From: Flavisolibacter ginsenosidimutans | Lineage (GTDB): Bacteria > Bacteroidota > Bacteroidia > Chitinophagales > Chitinophagaceae | Reading direction: 5' to 3' | Assembly: GCF_007970805.1 (NCBI RefSeq) | Contig: NZ_CP042433.1 | Span: 3,844,001 to 3,908,000, forward strand | DNA: 64,000 nucleotides | Part shown: positions 49,752 to 56,345 of the stretch, in pieces | How positions within the stretch are numbered: position 1 is the first letter of the stretch | Layout of the letters: every line of letters starts with the position of its first letter | Made by a program: the position numbers and the translations under genes | The notes under the pieces: model-generated | The model's input: the letters and a program-made list of their open reading frames with translations, nothing else | The model's database searches: none | What the model was told of the DNA's origin: nothing

Positions 49752-50696
49752 ATGCGCTTTGAAAAACCCGTTCCGTTAAGCGAAATCAGGAGCTTGATTA
49801 ATGCCCGCATTGTTGGTAATGACGATGGTTCTGCAACCGGCATAAACGAGATTCACAAAGTAGAAGAAGGCGACCTGGTGTTTGTTGATCATCCGAAGTA
49901 TTATCAAAAATGCATTCAGTCCGCGGCCACCTATATCATCATTAATAAGGAAACCGACTTCCCTTCGAACAAAGCTTTGCTCATCGTTGACGAACCTTTT
50001 GAAGCCTATCAAACTATTGTGCGTCATTACCGTCCTTTTGAGCCTTTACAAAAAGCAGTCAGCGATTCGGCCAGCATCGGCGAAGGCAGCATTGTAATGC
50101 CCGGCGCTGTTATCGGGCATCACGTGCAAATCGGGAAGAACACCGTCATTCATCCGGCTGTTGTCATCATGGATCATTGCATCATTGGCAACGATGTCAT
50201 CATTCAAAGCGGAACGGTGATTGGCAGCGATGCTTTTTATTACAACAAGAAAACGAATCGTGATGTGCACTATAAAAAGATGCTGAGTTGTGGAAGAGTC
50301 GTGATTGAAGATGCCGTTGAGATTGGCGCCAACTGCACCATTGACCGCGGGGTAAGCGGCGATACGGTGATTGGCGCCGGAACAAAAATTGACAATCTTG
50401 TTCACATCGGTCACGATACGGTGGTTGGAAAAAATTGTTTGTTTGCTGCGCAGGTAGGCATTGCCGGCGCTACGGTGATTGAAGACGATGTAATTCTTTG
50501 GGGACAAGTTGGCGTAAGCAAAACACTCACCATTGGCAAAGGCGCCGAAGTGTACGCACAAAGCGGTGTGCCTGCGGGTTTGGAAGGCGGCAAAAAATAT
50601 TTTGGTTCGCCGGCTGAAGATGCGATGCTGAAGAAGAAAGAACTTGTTTGGATAAAACGCATTCCCGCGCTTTGGGAAAAAGCGTTTGGGAAATGA
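49752..50696 (+). CDS. UDP-3-O-acylglucosamine N-acyltransferase (LpxD-like)
   Basis: 314 residues. The N-terminal uridine-binding part precedes a left-handed parallel beta-helix made of hexapeptide repeats ([30 protein letters not shown]). The catalytic His is in [20 protein letters not shown]. LpxD adds a 3-hydroxy fatty acid to the amine of glucosamine in lipid A synthesis. The protein is shorter than many LpxD (about 340), and Bacteroidota often carry a second short copy, so it may act on a related sugar. Its TGA lies in a repeat arm. Confidence 0.85.
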   Translation: MRFEKPVPLSEIRSLINARIVGNDDGSATGINEIHKVEEGDLVFVDHPKYYQKCIQSAATYIIINKETDFPSNKALLIVDEPFEAYQTIVRHYRPFEPLQKAVSDSASIGEGSIVMPGAVIGHHVQIGKNTVIHPAVVIMDHCIIGNDVIIQSGTVIGSDAFYYNKKTNRDVHYKKMLSCGRVVIEDAVEIGANCTIDRGVSGDTVIGAGTKIDNLVHIGHDTVVGKNCLFAAQVGIAGATVIEDDVILWGQVGVSKTLTIGKGAEVYAQSGVPAGLEGGKKYFGSPAEDAMLKKKELVWIKRIPALWEKAFGK

Positions 50697-50780
50697 TGGC
50701 AGATGACGGATGACAGAACTTGGTCGAAGAACATCGAACGTCAAGCTTCGAACGCTGCCATCCGTCATCTGCCATCTGTC
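50694..50780. repeat. Word-repeat element, word GATGGCAGATGACGGATGAC
   Basis: The left arm 50694-50716, starting with the TGA of the lpxD-like gene, pairs with the right arm 50757-50780 (GCCATCCGTCATCTGCCATC...). The loop is about 40 bases and contains another word with self-similarity (CGAACATCGAACG / CTTCGAACG). Confidence 0.8.
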
Positions 50781-50785
50781 CGCTG

Positions 50786-50817
50786 TTGTTTTACCAATGC
50801 GTTTGCATTTAGTTTTG
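50786..50817 (+). promoter_or_regulatory. Promoter of the carboxypeptidase-regulatory-domain gene
   Basis: TAGTTTTG at 50810-50817 is an exact -7 match; a TTG at 50786-50788 lies at an acceptable -33 distance. The start codon (GTG, 50835) is 17 bases downstream. Confidence 0.58.
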
Positions 50818-50834
50818 TTACTTGCTCGCCTTAC

Positions 50835-51605
50835 GTGAAAGCCTGCGCCCGTTATATCAAAACCGTTTTAGGCCTTGCGCTGCTGCTGCTTGCAAGCAAG
50901 AGCTTCGCACAATACAAAGTAAAAGGACACGTATTGGACAGTTCCCGCATTTATCCCATTGAACTGGTAACGGTACACAGCACCGGCGGACAAACAGCCA
51001 TGACGGATTCAACGGGCTTTTATTCCATCGGCGTAGCCGAAAAAGATTCCATCTGGTTTTCGTATTTGGGAAGGCCCACGCCAAAATATCCGGTTTTAAA
51101 AATTGCCGACATCACGCAGTTTGACATTGCGCTTCGCCTTAAATCTGATGTGATGCGAGAAGTAAAGATTCGTAACCGCAACTACAAAGAAGATTCAACG
51201 CAGAACCGAAAAGACTACGCAAAGGCTTTTAATTTTCACCGGCCTTCGCTCAGTACCATGACCTCTGTTACGTCGTCGGGTGTGGGTTTTGATTTGGATG
51301 AGATCATCCGGCTTTTCCAGTTTCGCAAAAACAAAAGCATGGAGCGTTTTCGCGAACGGCTGGAGCAAGAGGAACGTGACAAGTTCGTTGATCATCGTTT
51401 TACAAAAGGCCTGGTGAAACGTTTGACCGGCATTGAGAAAGACGATGAGCTTTCGGACTTCATGAAAAAATACCGGCCCACCTTTGCCTTTGCCGCCGGC
51501 ACGTCGGATTACGATTTCCAGTTCTTCATCAAGATTGCTTACGAGGAATACAAAAAACAAAAGAGCTTTAAGCCGGCAATTCCTGCCGCACCAAAACCGT
51601 TTTAA
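50835..51605 (+). CDS. Carboxypeptidase-regulatory-like domain protein, secreted
   Basis: 256 residues from a GTG at 50835, chosen because it gives a proper signal peptide (KACARYIKTVLGLALLLLAS KSFAQ) and because of the promoter just upstream. The beta-sandwich (about 25-110) has YKVKGHVLDSSRIYPIELVTV and STGFYSIGVAEKDSIWFSYL. The C-terminal ~140 residues are helical and basic (KNKSMERFRERLEQEERDKF). I see no enzyme motif. It is probably a periplasmic adaptor or a cell-surface protein and is common in the phylum without a known role. Confidence 0.72.
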   Translation: MKACARYIKTVLGLALLLLASKSFAQYKVKGHVLDSSRIYPIELVTVHSTGGQTAMTDSTGFYSIGVAEKDSIWFSYLGRPTPKYPVLKIADITQFDIALRLKSDVMREVKIRNRNYKEDSTQNRKDYAKAFNFHRPSLSTMTSVTSSGVGFDLDEIIRLFQFRKNKSMERFRERLEQEERDKFVDHRFTKGLVKRLTGIEKDDELSDFMKKYRPTFAFAAGTSDYDFQFFIKIAYEEYKKQKSFKPAIPAAPKPF

Positions 51606-51638
51606 CGGAAAGCCGTAATTTGAACGCAAAAGATTTTC

Positions 51639-52814
51639 ATGCGGTTGCTCCTTGTTTTTTCTCTCTTTCTTTTTTCCTGCCAATCTTATAAAGCGCTTCA
51701 TCGCGATGCAATTGTGGTAGATACGCACAACGATGTGCTTTCCTCCGCCACGATGAAAGGCTTAAATATTGAAAACGATTTAACCGGCAAAACGCATTCG
51801 GACATAGCCCGCTTTAAAAAAGGCGGCGTGGACGTTCAGGTTTTTTCCATCTTTTGCGACGAACGTTTTGGTAAAGACACGGCCTTCAAATTTGCTAACA
51901 TCGAAATTGATTCGCTGTACGCGATTGTTGGAAGAAACGGCGACAAACTGATGATGGTTGCAACGCCTGCGCAATTACAAGAAGCTGTGGCGCAAAAAAA
52001 GCTTGCCTGCATGATGGGTGTAGAAGGCGGTCACATGATGGAAGATAGACTTTCAAACCTCGATAGCTTTTACAAGCGTGGTGTTTGCTACATGACGCTG
52101 ACCTGGAACAATTCAACAGCGTGGGCTACATCGGCCCTGGACGAAACGAGAAAGAAAGACTCGCTGCCGCACAAAGGCCTTACGGATTTTGGTAAACAAG
52201 TGGTGCGCCGCATGAACGAACTGGGAATGATGGTGGACCTTTCGCACGTAGGCGAGCAAACGTTTTGGGACGCTATCAACACCACGTCAAAACCCGTCAT
52301 TGTTTCGCACAGTTGCGCCTATGCGTTGAACCCTGTTTTTCGAAATTTAAAAGACGAGCAAATAAAAGCCGTTGGGAAAAACGGCGGCGTCATTCACCTA
52401 AATTTTTATTCGGGCTTTGTTGACAGCAATTACAACAAAAACAAAGCGGCTTTTTTGGCAAGGCACCGCAGTGAAGTGGACTCGCTCCGAAAACAGAAAT
52501 GGGCCGGTTACGAAATTGAAGAAGGAATGGCCAAGAAATATCCGCAGGAAGTAGATGCATACCGTCCTTCACTTTCACAACTGCTCGACCATCTTGATTA
52601 CATCGTAAAACTGGCCGGCGTAGATCACGTGGGTTTGGGTTCTGATTTCGACGGCATTGAATCGGCGCCAAAGCCACTTGACGATGTGACGGCGTATCCA
52701 CTCATCACGAAAGCGCTTTTAAAAAGAGGTTATAGCAAAGCAGACGTAAAGAAAATTCTGGGCGAAAACTTTATCCGTGTTTTTAAAGCGAACATGATGA
52801 CGGGGAATAGATGA
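51639..52814 (+). CDS. M19 membrane dipeptidase, lipoprotein
   Basis: 391 residues. The N-terminus is a lipoprotein signal (FLFSC, Cys14). The M19 zinc site is His30 and Asp32 in VVDTHNDVL, the bridging Glu in GVEGGHMM, and later His residues in DLSHVGEQT and VSHSCAY; HVGLGSDFDGI follows. The family cleaves dipeptides, including D-amino-acid-containing ones. The last codons (NR and TGA) lie at the edge of a repeat arm. Confidence 0.92.
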   Translation: MRLLLVFSLFLFSCQSYKALHRDAIVVDTHNDVLSSATMKGLNIENDLTGKTHSDIARFKKGGVDVQVFSIFCDERFGKDTAFKFANIEIDSLYAIVGRNGDKLMMVATPAQLQEAVAQKKLACMMGVEGGHMMEDRLSNLDSFYKRGVCYMTLTWNNSTAWATSALDETRKKDSLPHKGLTDFGKQVVRRMNELGMMVDLSHVGEQTFWDAINTTSKPVIVSHSCAYALNPVFRNLKDEQIKAVGKNGGVIHLNFYSGFVDSNYNKNKAAFLARHRSEVDSLRKQKWAGYEIEEGMAKKYPQEVDAYRPSLSQLLDHLDYIVKLAGVDHVGLGSDFDGIESAPKPLDDVTAYPLITKALLKRGYSKADVKKILGENFIRVFKANMMTGNR

Positions 52815-52930
52815 CAGATGACAGGGTTGATTGTTGATCGTTGATCATTGGCCGAAGAGCCGAACAACGACCAACGGCCAACGATCAACGTTTTTCACGC
52901 CGTCATCCACCATCCGTCATCTGTCATCCG
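52809..52930. repeat. Nested word-repeat element (GATGACAGATGAC outside, GTTGATCGTTG inside)
   Basis: The outer arms are 52809-52824 and 52900-52930 (CGTCATCCACCATCCGTCAT...). The inner arms are 52825-52853 (GGTTGATTGTTGATCGTTGA...) and 52861-52890 (CGAACAACGACCAACGGCCA...). The left outer arm includes the TGA of the dipeptidase gene. Confidence 0.82.
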
Positions 52931-52949
52931 ATTTCCTTATTTTGGTCGC

Positions 52950-53621
52950 ATGAGCCATTCACCAAACAATCCTTTTCACAGCGAGTTAAAAAAAGAATTT
53001 CAGCTTGAGCGGATGATCCTTTTCAGCGACGCCGTTTTTGCCATTGCCATTACGCTGCTGGCCATCGAAATCAAAGTGCCTGAAGTGGCGAAGCAAATCG
53101 TAAACGATCACGTCCTTCTTGAAAGGCTGGATGAACTGCTGCCCAAATTCATCGGCTTCCTTGTTTCGTTTTTTGTGATTGCCGTTTATTGGGTGGCGCA
53201 TCACCGCATGTTTGGTTTTGTGGTTAATTACAACAACCGTCTTCTTTGGCTTAATCTTATTTTTCTTTTGGCCGTTGTGCTCATGCCTTTTTCATCGGGC
53301 TTTTACAGCGAGTACATCGTCCGCCGCCTGAAGCTGCCAATGATTGTGTACGTGTGCAACATTGTGTTTCTGGCCACCATGAGTTTGGTGATTTGGGAAT
53401 ACATCGCTTCTCCACGGCGCGGCTTGTCGGAAGGCATTACACCGCTCATGAAAAAATATTTTCGCTTTCGTGCCTTGGTGCCTTGCATTGCCTTTTTGCT
53501 CTTGGGCACTTTGTATGTTTTTGTTGATCCTGCCGTTGCCATCTGGCTTCCTTTGTTAATACCGCTTATAATGCGCCTGCTGAAACGCTTTTATTTTAAA
53601 CCACAACTCACCAAAGCATGA
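52950..53621 (+). CDS. TMEM175-like potassium channel family (DUF1211)
   Basis: 223 residues from the ATG at 52950. The family signature RMILFSDAVFAIAITLLAI (the FSD helix that lines the pore) is at about residue 22, followed by five further helices. Bacterial members work as tetrameric potassium channels. It is translationally coupled to the next gene by an ATGA overlap (53618-53621). Confidence 0.86.
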   Translation: MSHSPNNPFHSELKKEFQLERMILFSDAVFAIAITLLAIEIKVPEVAKQIVNDHVLLERLDELLPKFIGFLVSFFVIAVYWVAHHRMFGFVVNYNNRLLWLNLIFLLAVVLMPFSSGFYSEYIVRRLKLPMIVYVCNIVFLATMSLVIWEYIASPRRGLSEGITPLMKKYFRFRALVPCIAFLLLGTLYVFVDPAVAIWLPLLIPLIMRLLKRFYFKPQLTKA

Positions 53622-55132
53622 AAAAGTTTTTCTTCCTGTTTGTTGCGCATTGCTTCTTGCTGATCGCTTCGGCACAGCCCTCGTTTGTAAAAGACAGTCT
53701 TGATGCGTACGTGCAAAAAGCGTTGAGCGGCTGGCAGATTCCCGGCGTAGCTGTTTGCGTAATAAAGGACGGGAAGATTGACGTGATGAAAGCTTACGGC
53801 GTAAGTGAATGGGGCACAAACAAAAAAGTTGACGAGAATACTTTGTTCGGCATCGGCTCAAACACGAAAGCATTTACGGCAACGGCGCTTGCCTTACTTG
53901 ACGCAGAAAAAAAATTATCGCTCGACGATAAAGTGCAAAAATGGTTGCCCGATTTTAAACTCTACGATCCCTGGGTAACAAAGGAAGCCACCGTTCGCGA
54001 TTTGCTTTGCCACCGTTTGGGCTTCGAAACTTTCCAGGGCGATTTCATGTACTTCGATTCGGATTTAAGCAAAGAAGAAGTGCGGCAAAAATTTGGGATG
54101 GTGAAACCGCTTTACAGTTTTCGCAGCCGCTGGGGTTATACCAACGCAGCCTTTTTAACCGCCGGCGAAATCATCCCGAAAGTAACGGGCAAGCCCTGGA
54201 ACGAGTTTTTGCGCGAACGCATTTTTCTTCCGCTCGGCATGAGCCGTACTGTGGCAACCGACGACGGCGTGGATTCATCGGCCAACGTTTCAAAAGCACA
54301 CACGGTCGTTGCGGGCTCAATTAAAACAATCCCGTACGGGCGGCTGAACAACATGGCGCCGGCTGGTGCTATTTATTCAAGCGTGATGGATTTAAGCAAA
54401 TGGGTGCTGATGCAATTGAACGGCGGAAAGCTGAACGACAAAGAAATCGTTCCCGCCAGCGCTATTTCGCAAACGCGAACGCCGCAATCCATTTTGGGCA
54501 ACGGCGGTCACCCGTTCAACAAATCGCATTTTGCTTTGTACGGCCTCGGTTGGTTTTTGCAGGAATACGCCGGACGAAAAATTGTTTCGCACACCGGCGG
54601 TGTAAACGGTTTTGTTACCAGCATTTGCCTCGTGCCCGAAGAAAAATTGGGCATTGTAGTATTGACAAACACCGACGACAATAATTTCTTCGAAGCCTTG
54701 CGCTACGAAATCATGGACTCATACCTCGGCTTGCCTTATCGCAATTACAGCGATCTGTCGTTACAACAGCAAAAGGCTTCGAACAAAGAAGAAGCGGAAT
54801 GGCTGCAAAAGAAAAGAGACACGGTGGCCATGAAGTTGAAGACGGATGTTCCGCTTTCCGCATTGGTTGGAACGTATCGTCACCCGGTTTACGGCACGAT
54901 GAATGTGTCGTTAAAAGACGGAAAAGCCATCGCCACGTTTGAACATCACAAAGGCCGTTTCGCTACGGTAGAACCGTTGGGCGGCAATCGTTATTTGGCG
55001 CAGTTCAACGATCCGCTTTACGGCAACAAAGTGTGGCCGTTTGTAATTGAAAACGGAAAAGTAAAATCAGTAAGGGTCACGGTGGCGGATTTTGTGGAGT
55101 TCACGCCGTATGAATTTGTAAAAGAAAAATAG
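53618..55132 (+). CDS. Class C beta-lactamase-like serine hydrolase
   Basis: 504 residues. Signal peptide (about 1-19, ending SAQ). The serine-peptidase S12 motifs are visible: S81-N-T-K84 (SxxK) in FGIGSNTKAFTA, the Tyr-Thr-Asn in WGYTNAAFLTAGEI, and HTGG in KIVSHTGGVNGF. A C-terminal DUF3471-like domain (about 390-500) follows. It resembles D-aminopeptidases and esterases more than true AmpC, so the substrate is unclear. It is co-translated with the TMEM175-like gene. Confidence 0.88.
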   Translation: MKKFFFLFVAHCFLLIASAQPSFVKDSLDAYVQKALSGWQIPGVAVCVIKDGKIDVMKAYGVSEWGTNKKVDENTLFGIGSNTKAFTATALALLDAEKKLSLDDKVQKWLPDFKLYDPWVTKEATVRDLLCHRLGFETFQGDFMYFDSDLSKEEVRQKFGMVKPLYSFRSRWGYTNAAFLTAGEIIPKVTGKPWNEFLRERIFLPLGMSRTVATDDGVDSSANVSKAHTVVAGSIKTIPYGRLNNMAPAGAIYSSVMDLSKWVLMQLNGGKLNDKEIVPASAISQTRTPQSILGNGGHPFNKSHFALYGLGWFLQEYAGRKIVSHTGGVNGFVTSICLVPEEKLGIVVLTNTDDNNFFEALRYEIMDSYLGLPYRNYSDLSLQQQKASNKEEAEWLQKKRDTVAMKLKTDVPLSALVGTYRHPVYGTMNVSLKDGKAIATFEHHKGRFATVEPLGGNRYLAQFNDPLYGNKVWPFVIENGKVKSVRVTVADFVEFTPYEFVKEK

Positions 55133-55145
55133 CCGCGGTAATTTT

Positions 55146-55153
55146 TAATTTTG
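55146..55153 (+). promoter_or_regulatory. -7 box of the ParD-like gene (TAATTTTG)
   Basis: Exact TAnnTTTG match 15 bases upstream of the ATG at 55169. Confidence 0.58.
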
Positions 55154-55168
55154 GTGAAAGCAAATTTT

Positions 55169-55399
55169 ATGAGTGAAACGGAAGCAAGAGCGTTGCGAAA
55201 TGAAATAAAAAAATACGTTGACGCTGCGGACGAACGCATGCTGCGCATTGTGTTTAGCATGTTGGAAGCCGATGCGGAAAAAGATTGGTGGGACGATTTG
55301 CCGGAAGAAGTGAAAGCTTCAATAGACGAGGGCATTAAAGACATTGAGGAAGGCCGCTTTATCACACACGAAGAGTTTATGAAACGGCACAACCGATGA
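55169..55399 (+). CDS. Antitoxin of a ParDE/RelBE-like pair
   Basis: 76 residues from the ATG at 55169 (MSETEARALRNEIKK); an upstream GTG at 55151 would overlap the -7 box. It is helical and acidic: KKYVDAADERMLRIVFSMLEADAEKDWWDDLPEEVKASIDEGIKDIEEGRFITHEEFM, a pattern seen in small antitoxins of Bacteroidota in which the C-terminal GRFITHEEFM part wraps the toxin. Its stop overlaps the toxin start (ATGA). Confidence 0.78.
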   Translation: MSETEARALRNEIKKYVDAADERMLRIVFSMLEADAEKDWWDDLPEEVKASIDEGIKDIEEGRFITHEEFMKRHNR

Positions 55400-55680
55400 T
55401 GCCAGCCATAATTTGGCCGCAACGATCAATGCAAGAGTACGACAATACAGCAGGCCATCTGTTGGCAACGTTTGGCGAGCAATCCGTTGAAAGGTTTCGC
55501 GCAAGATTATTGAACAAGCTGCACCTGATTCAAACAAATCCTGCCCTTTATCCGCGTTCGGCCAGGCGGGACGTTCGCAAAGCGGTTATCCACAGGCGGC
55601 TAATTATTTTTTATACATATAGACCTCGTTTAAACCGAATTGAAATCATCTCCCTTTGGGATACAAGACGAAAGAGATAA
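55396..55680 (+). CDS. RelE/ParE-family toxin
   Basis: 94 residues. The fold is visible: WPQRSMQEYDNTAGHLLATFGEQSVERFRARLLNKLHLIQTNPALYP, then RDVRKAVIHRRLIIFYTYR, RIEIISLWDTRRKR. The Arg/Lys-rich end and the WDTRR motif are typical. ParE-like members attack gyrase and RelE-like members cleave mRNA; the missing RelE catalytic pattern favours ParE-like. It is partner to the 76-residue antitoxin. Confidence 0.85.
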   Translation: MMPAIIWPQRSMQEYDNTAGHLLATFGEQSVERFRARLLNKLHLIQTNPALYPRSARRDVRKAVIHRRLIIFYTYRPRLNRIEIISLWDTRRKR

Positions 55681-55681
55681 A

Positions 55682-56218
55682 ATGGATCAACTAACCCTCG
55701 GCATCGGCACAAGACTGCAACACACCCAACACGGCCCCGGCGTTATCGTGGGCATTCGGTACGCAACCTATCTCATCTCCTTTATTTATCACGGCATTAA
55801 AGAAGTTGACAAGAACGATTCTTCGCTGGAAGAAATCATTCCCGAAAACGTTTCGGAAGAGCTTGAAACGCATTCCGACGTTGAAAAAAGCTTGTTGAAA
55901 ATTTTGCGTCTTTGGGGCGGCATAACCGAAGTGGTTCCGCTTGGCGAAAGATGGCAAAAGGGGCTGATGATTTTGCAGCCTGCCGATAAAACACTCAAAC
56001 CAAAAGAACTGCCCATCGAAGATTTCTTTCACAAGATTGTAATGCTTCGCGACCGGCTAAGAGTAATGGAGCAGCAGATTAACGCACACAAAAACCTAAG
56101 CGACGAAGACAAGGTAAATCTTCAGCAATACATCACCCGCATCTACGGTTCGCTTACCACCTTCAATGTTTTGTTCAAAAACAAAGAACAATGGTTTGTG
56201 GGCGATAAAGGGAATTAA
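55682..56218 (+). CDS. Conserved hypothetical protein downstream of the toxin
   Basis: 178 residues from the ATG at 55682, one base after the toxin stop, so it shares the toxin's message. N-terminal beta-strands (LGIGTRLQHTQHGPGVIVGIRYATYLISFIYHGIKEVD) resemble an SH3-like or CarD-type fold; the rest is helical (ELPIEDFFHKIVMLRDRLRVMEQQINAHKNL). I know no function for it. Its tandem position may be incidental. Confidence 0.62.
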   Translation: MDQLTLGIGTRLQHTQHGPGVIVGIRYATYLISFIYHGIKEVDKNDSSLEEIIPENVSEELETHSDVEKSLLKILRLWGGITEVVPLGERWQKGLMILQPADKTLKPKELPIEDFFHKIVMLRDRLRVMEQQINAHKNLSDEDKVNLQQYITRIYGSLTTFNVLFKNKEQWFVGDKGN

Positions 56219-56340
56219 GGTTTGTGGTTTCTAGTTATCGTGTTGTGTAAGATGCATTCCTGATTTAACCCGTCAAAAGTGTAGGCTTCTTCAATCTGCC
56301 ACGCCAACCACAACCTACAACTACAAATCACAAACTAAAG
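56219..56340. repeat. Word-repeat element, word TTTGTGGTTTCTAG
   Basis: The left arm 56219-56247 and the right arm 56302-56340 (CCACAACCTACAACTACAAA...) are complementary across a long loop. It lies between two convergent genes and abuts both stop codons (56216-56218 and 56346-56348). Confidence 0.65.
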
Positions 56341-56345
56341 TTTGC

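Noticed and set aside
49660..49779. 39-codon plus-strand frame (MIKTGEAAKAATTMAE...) overlapping the lpxD-like start
   Set aside because: A perfect -7 box (49730-49737) for the lpxD-like gene lies inside it, and it overlaps that gene in another frame. It is more likely untranslated upstream sequence.
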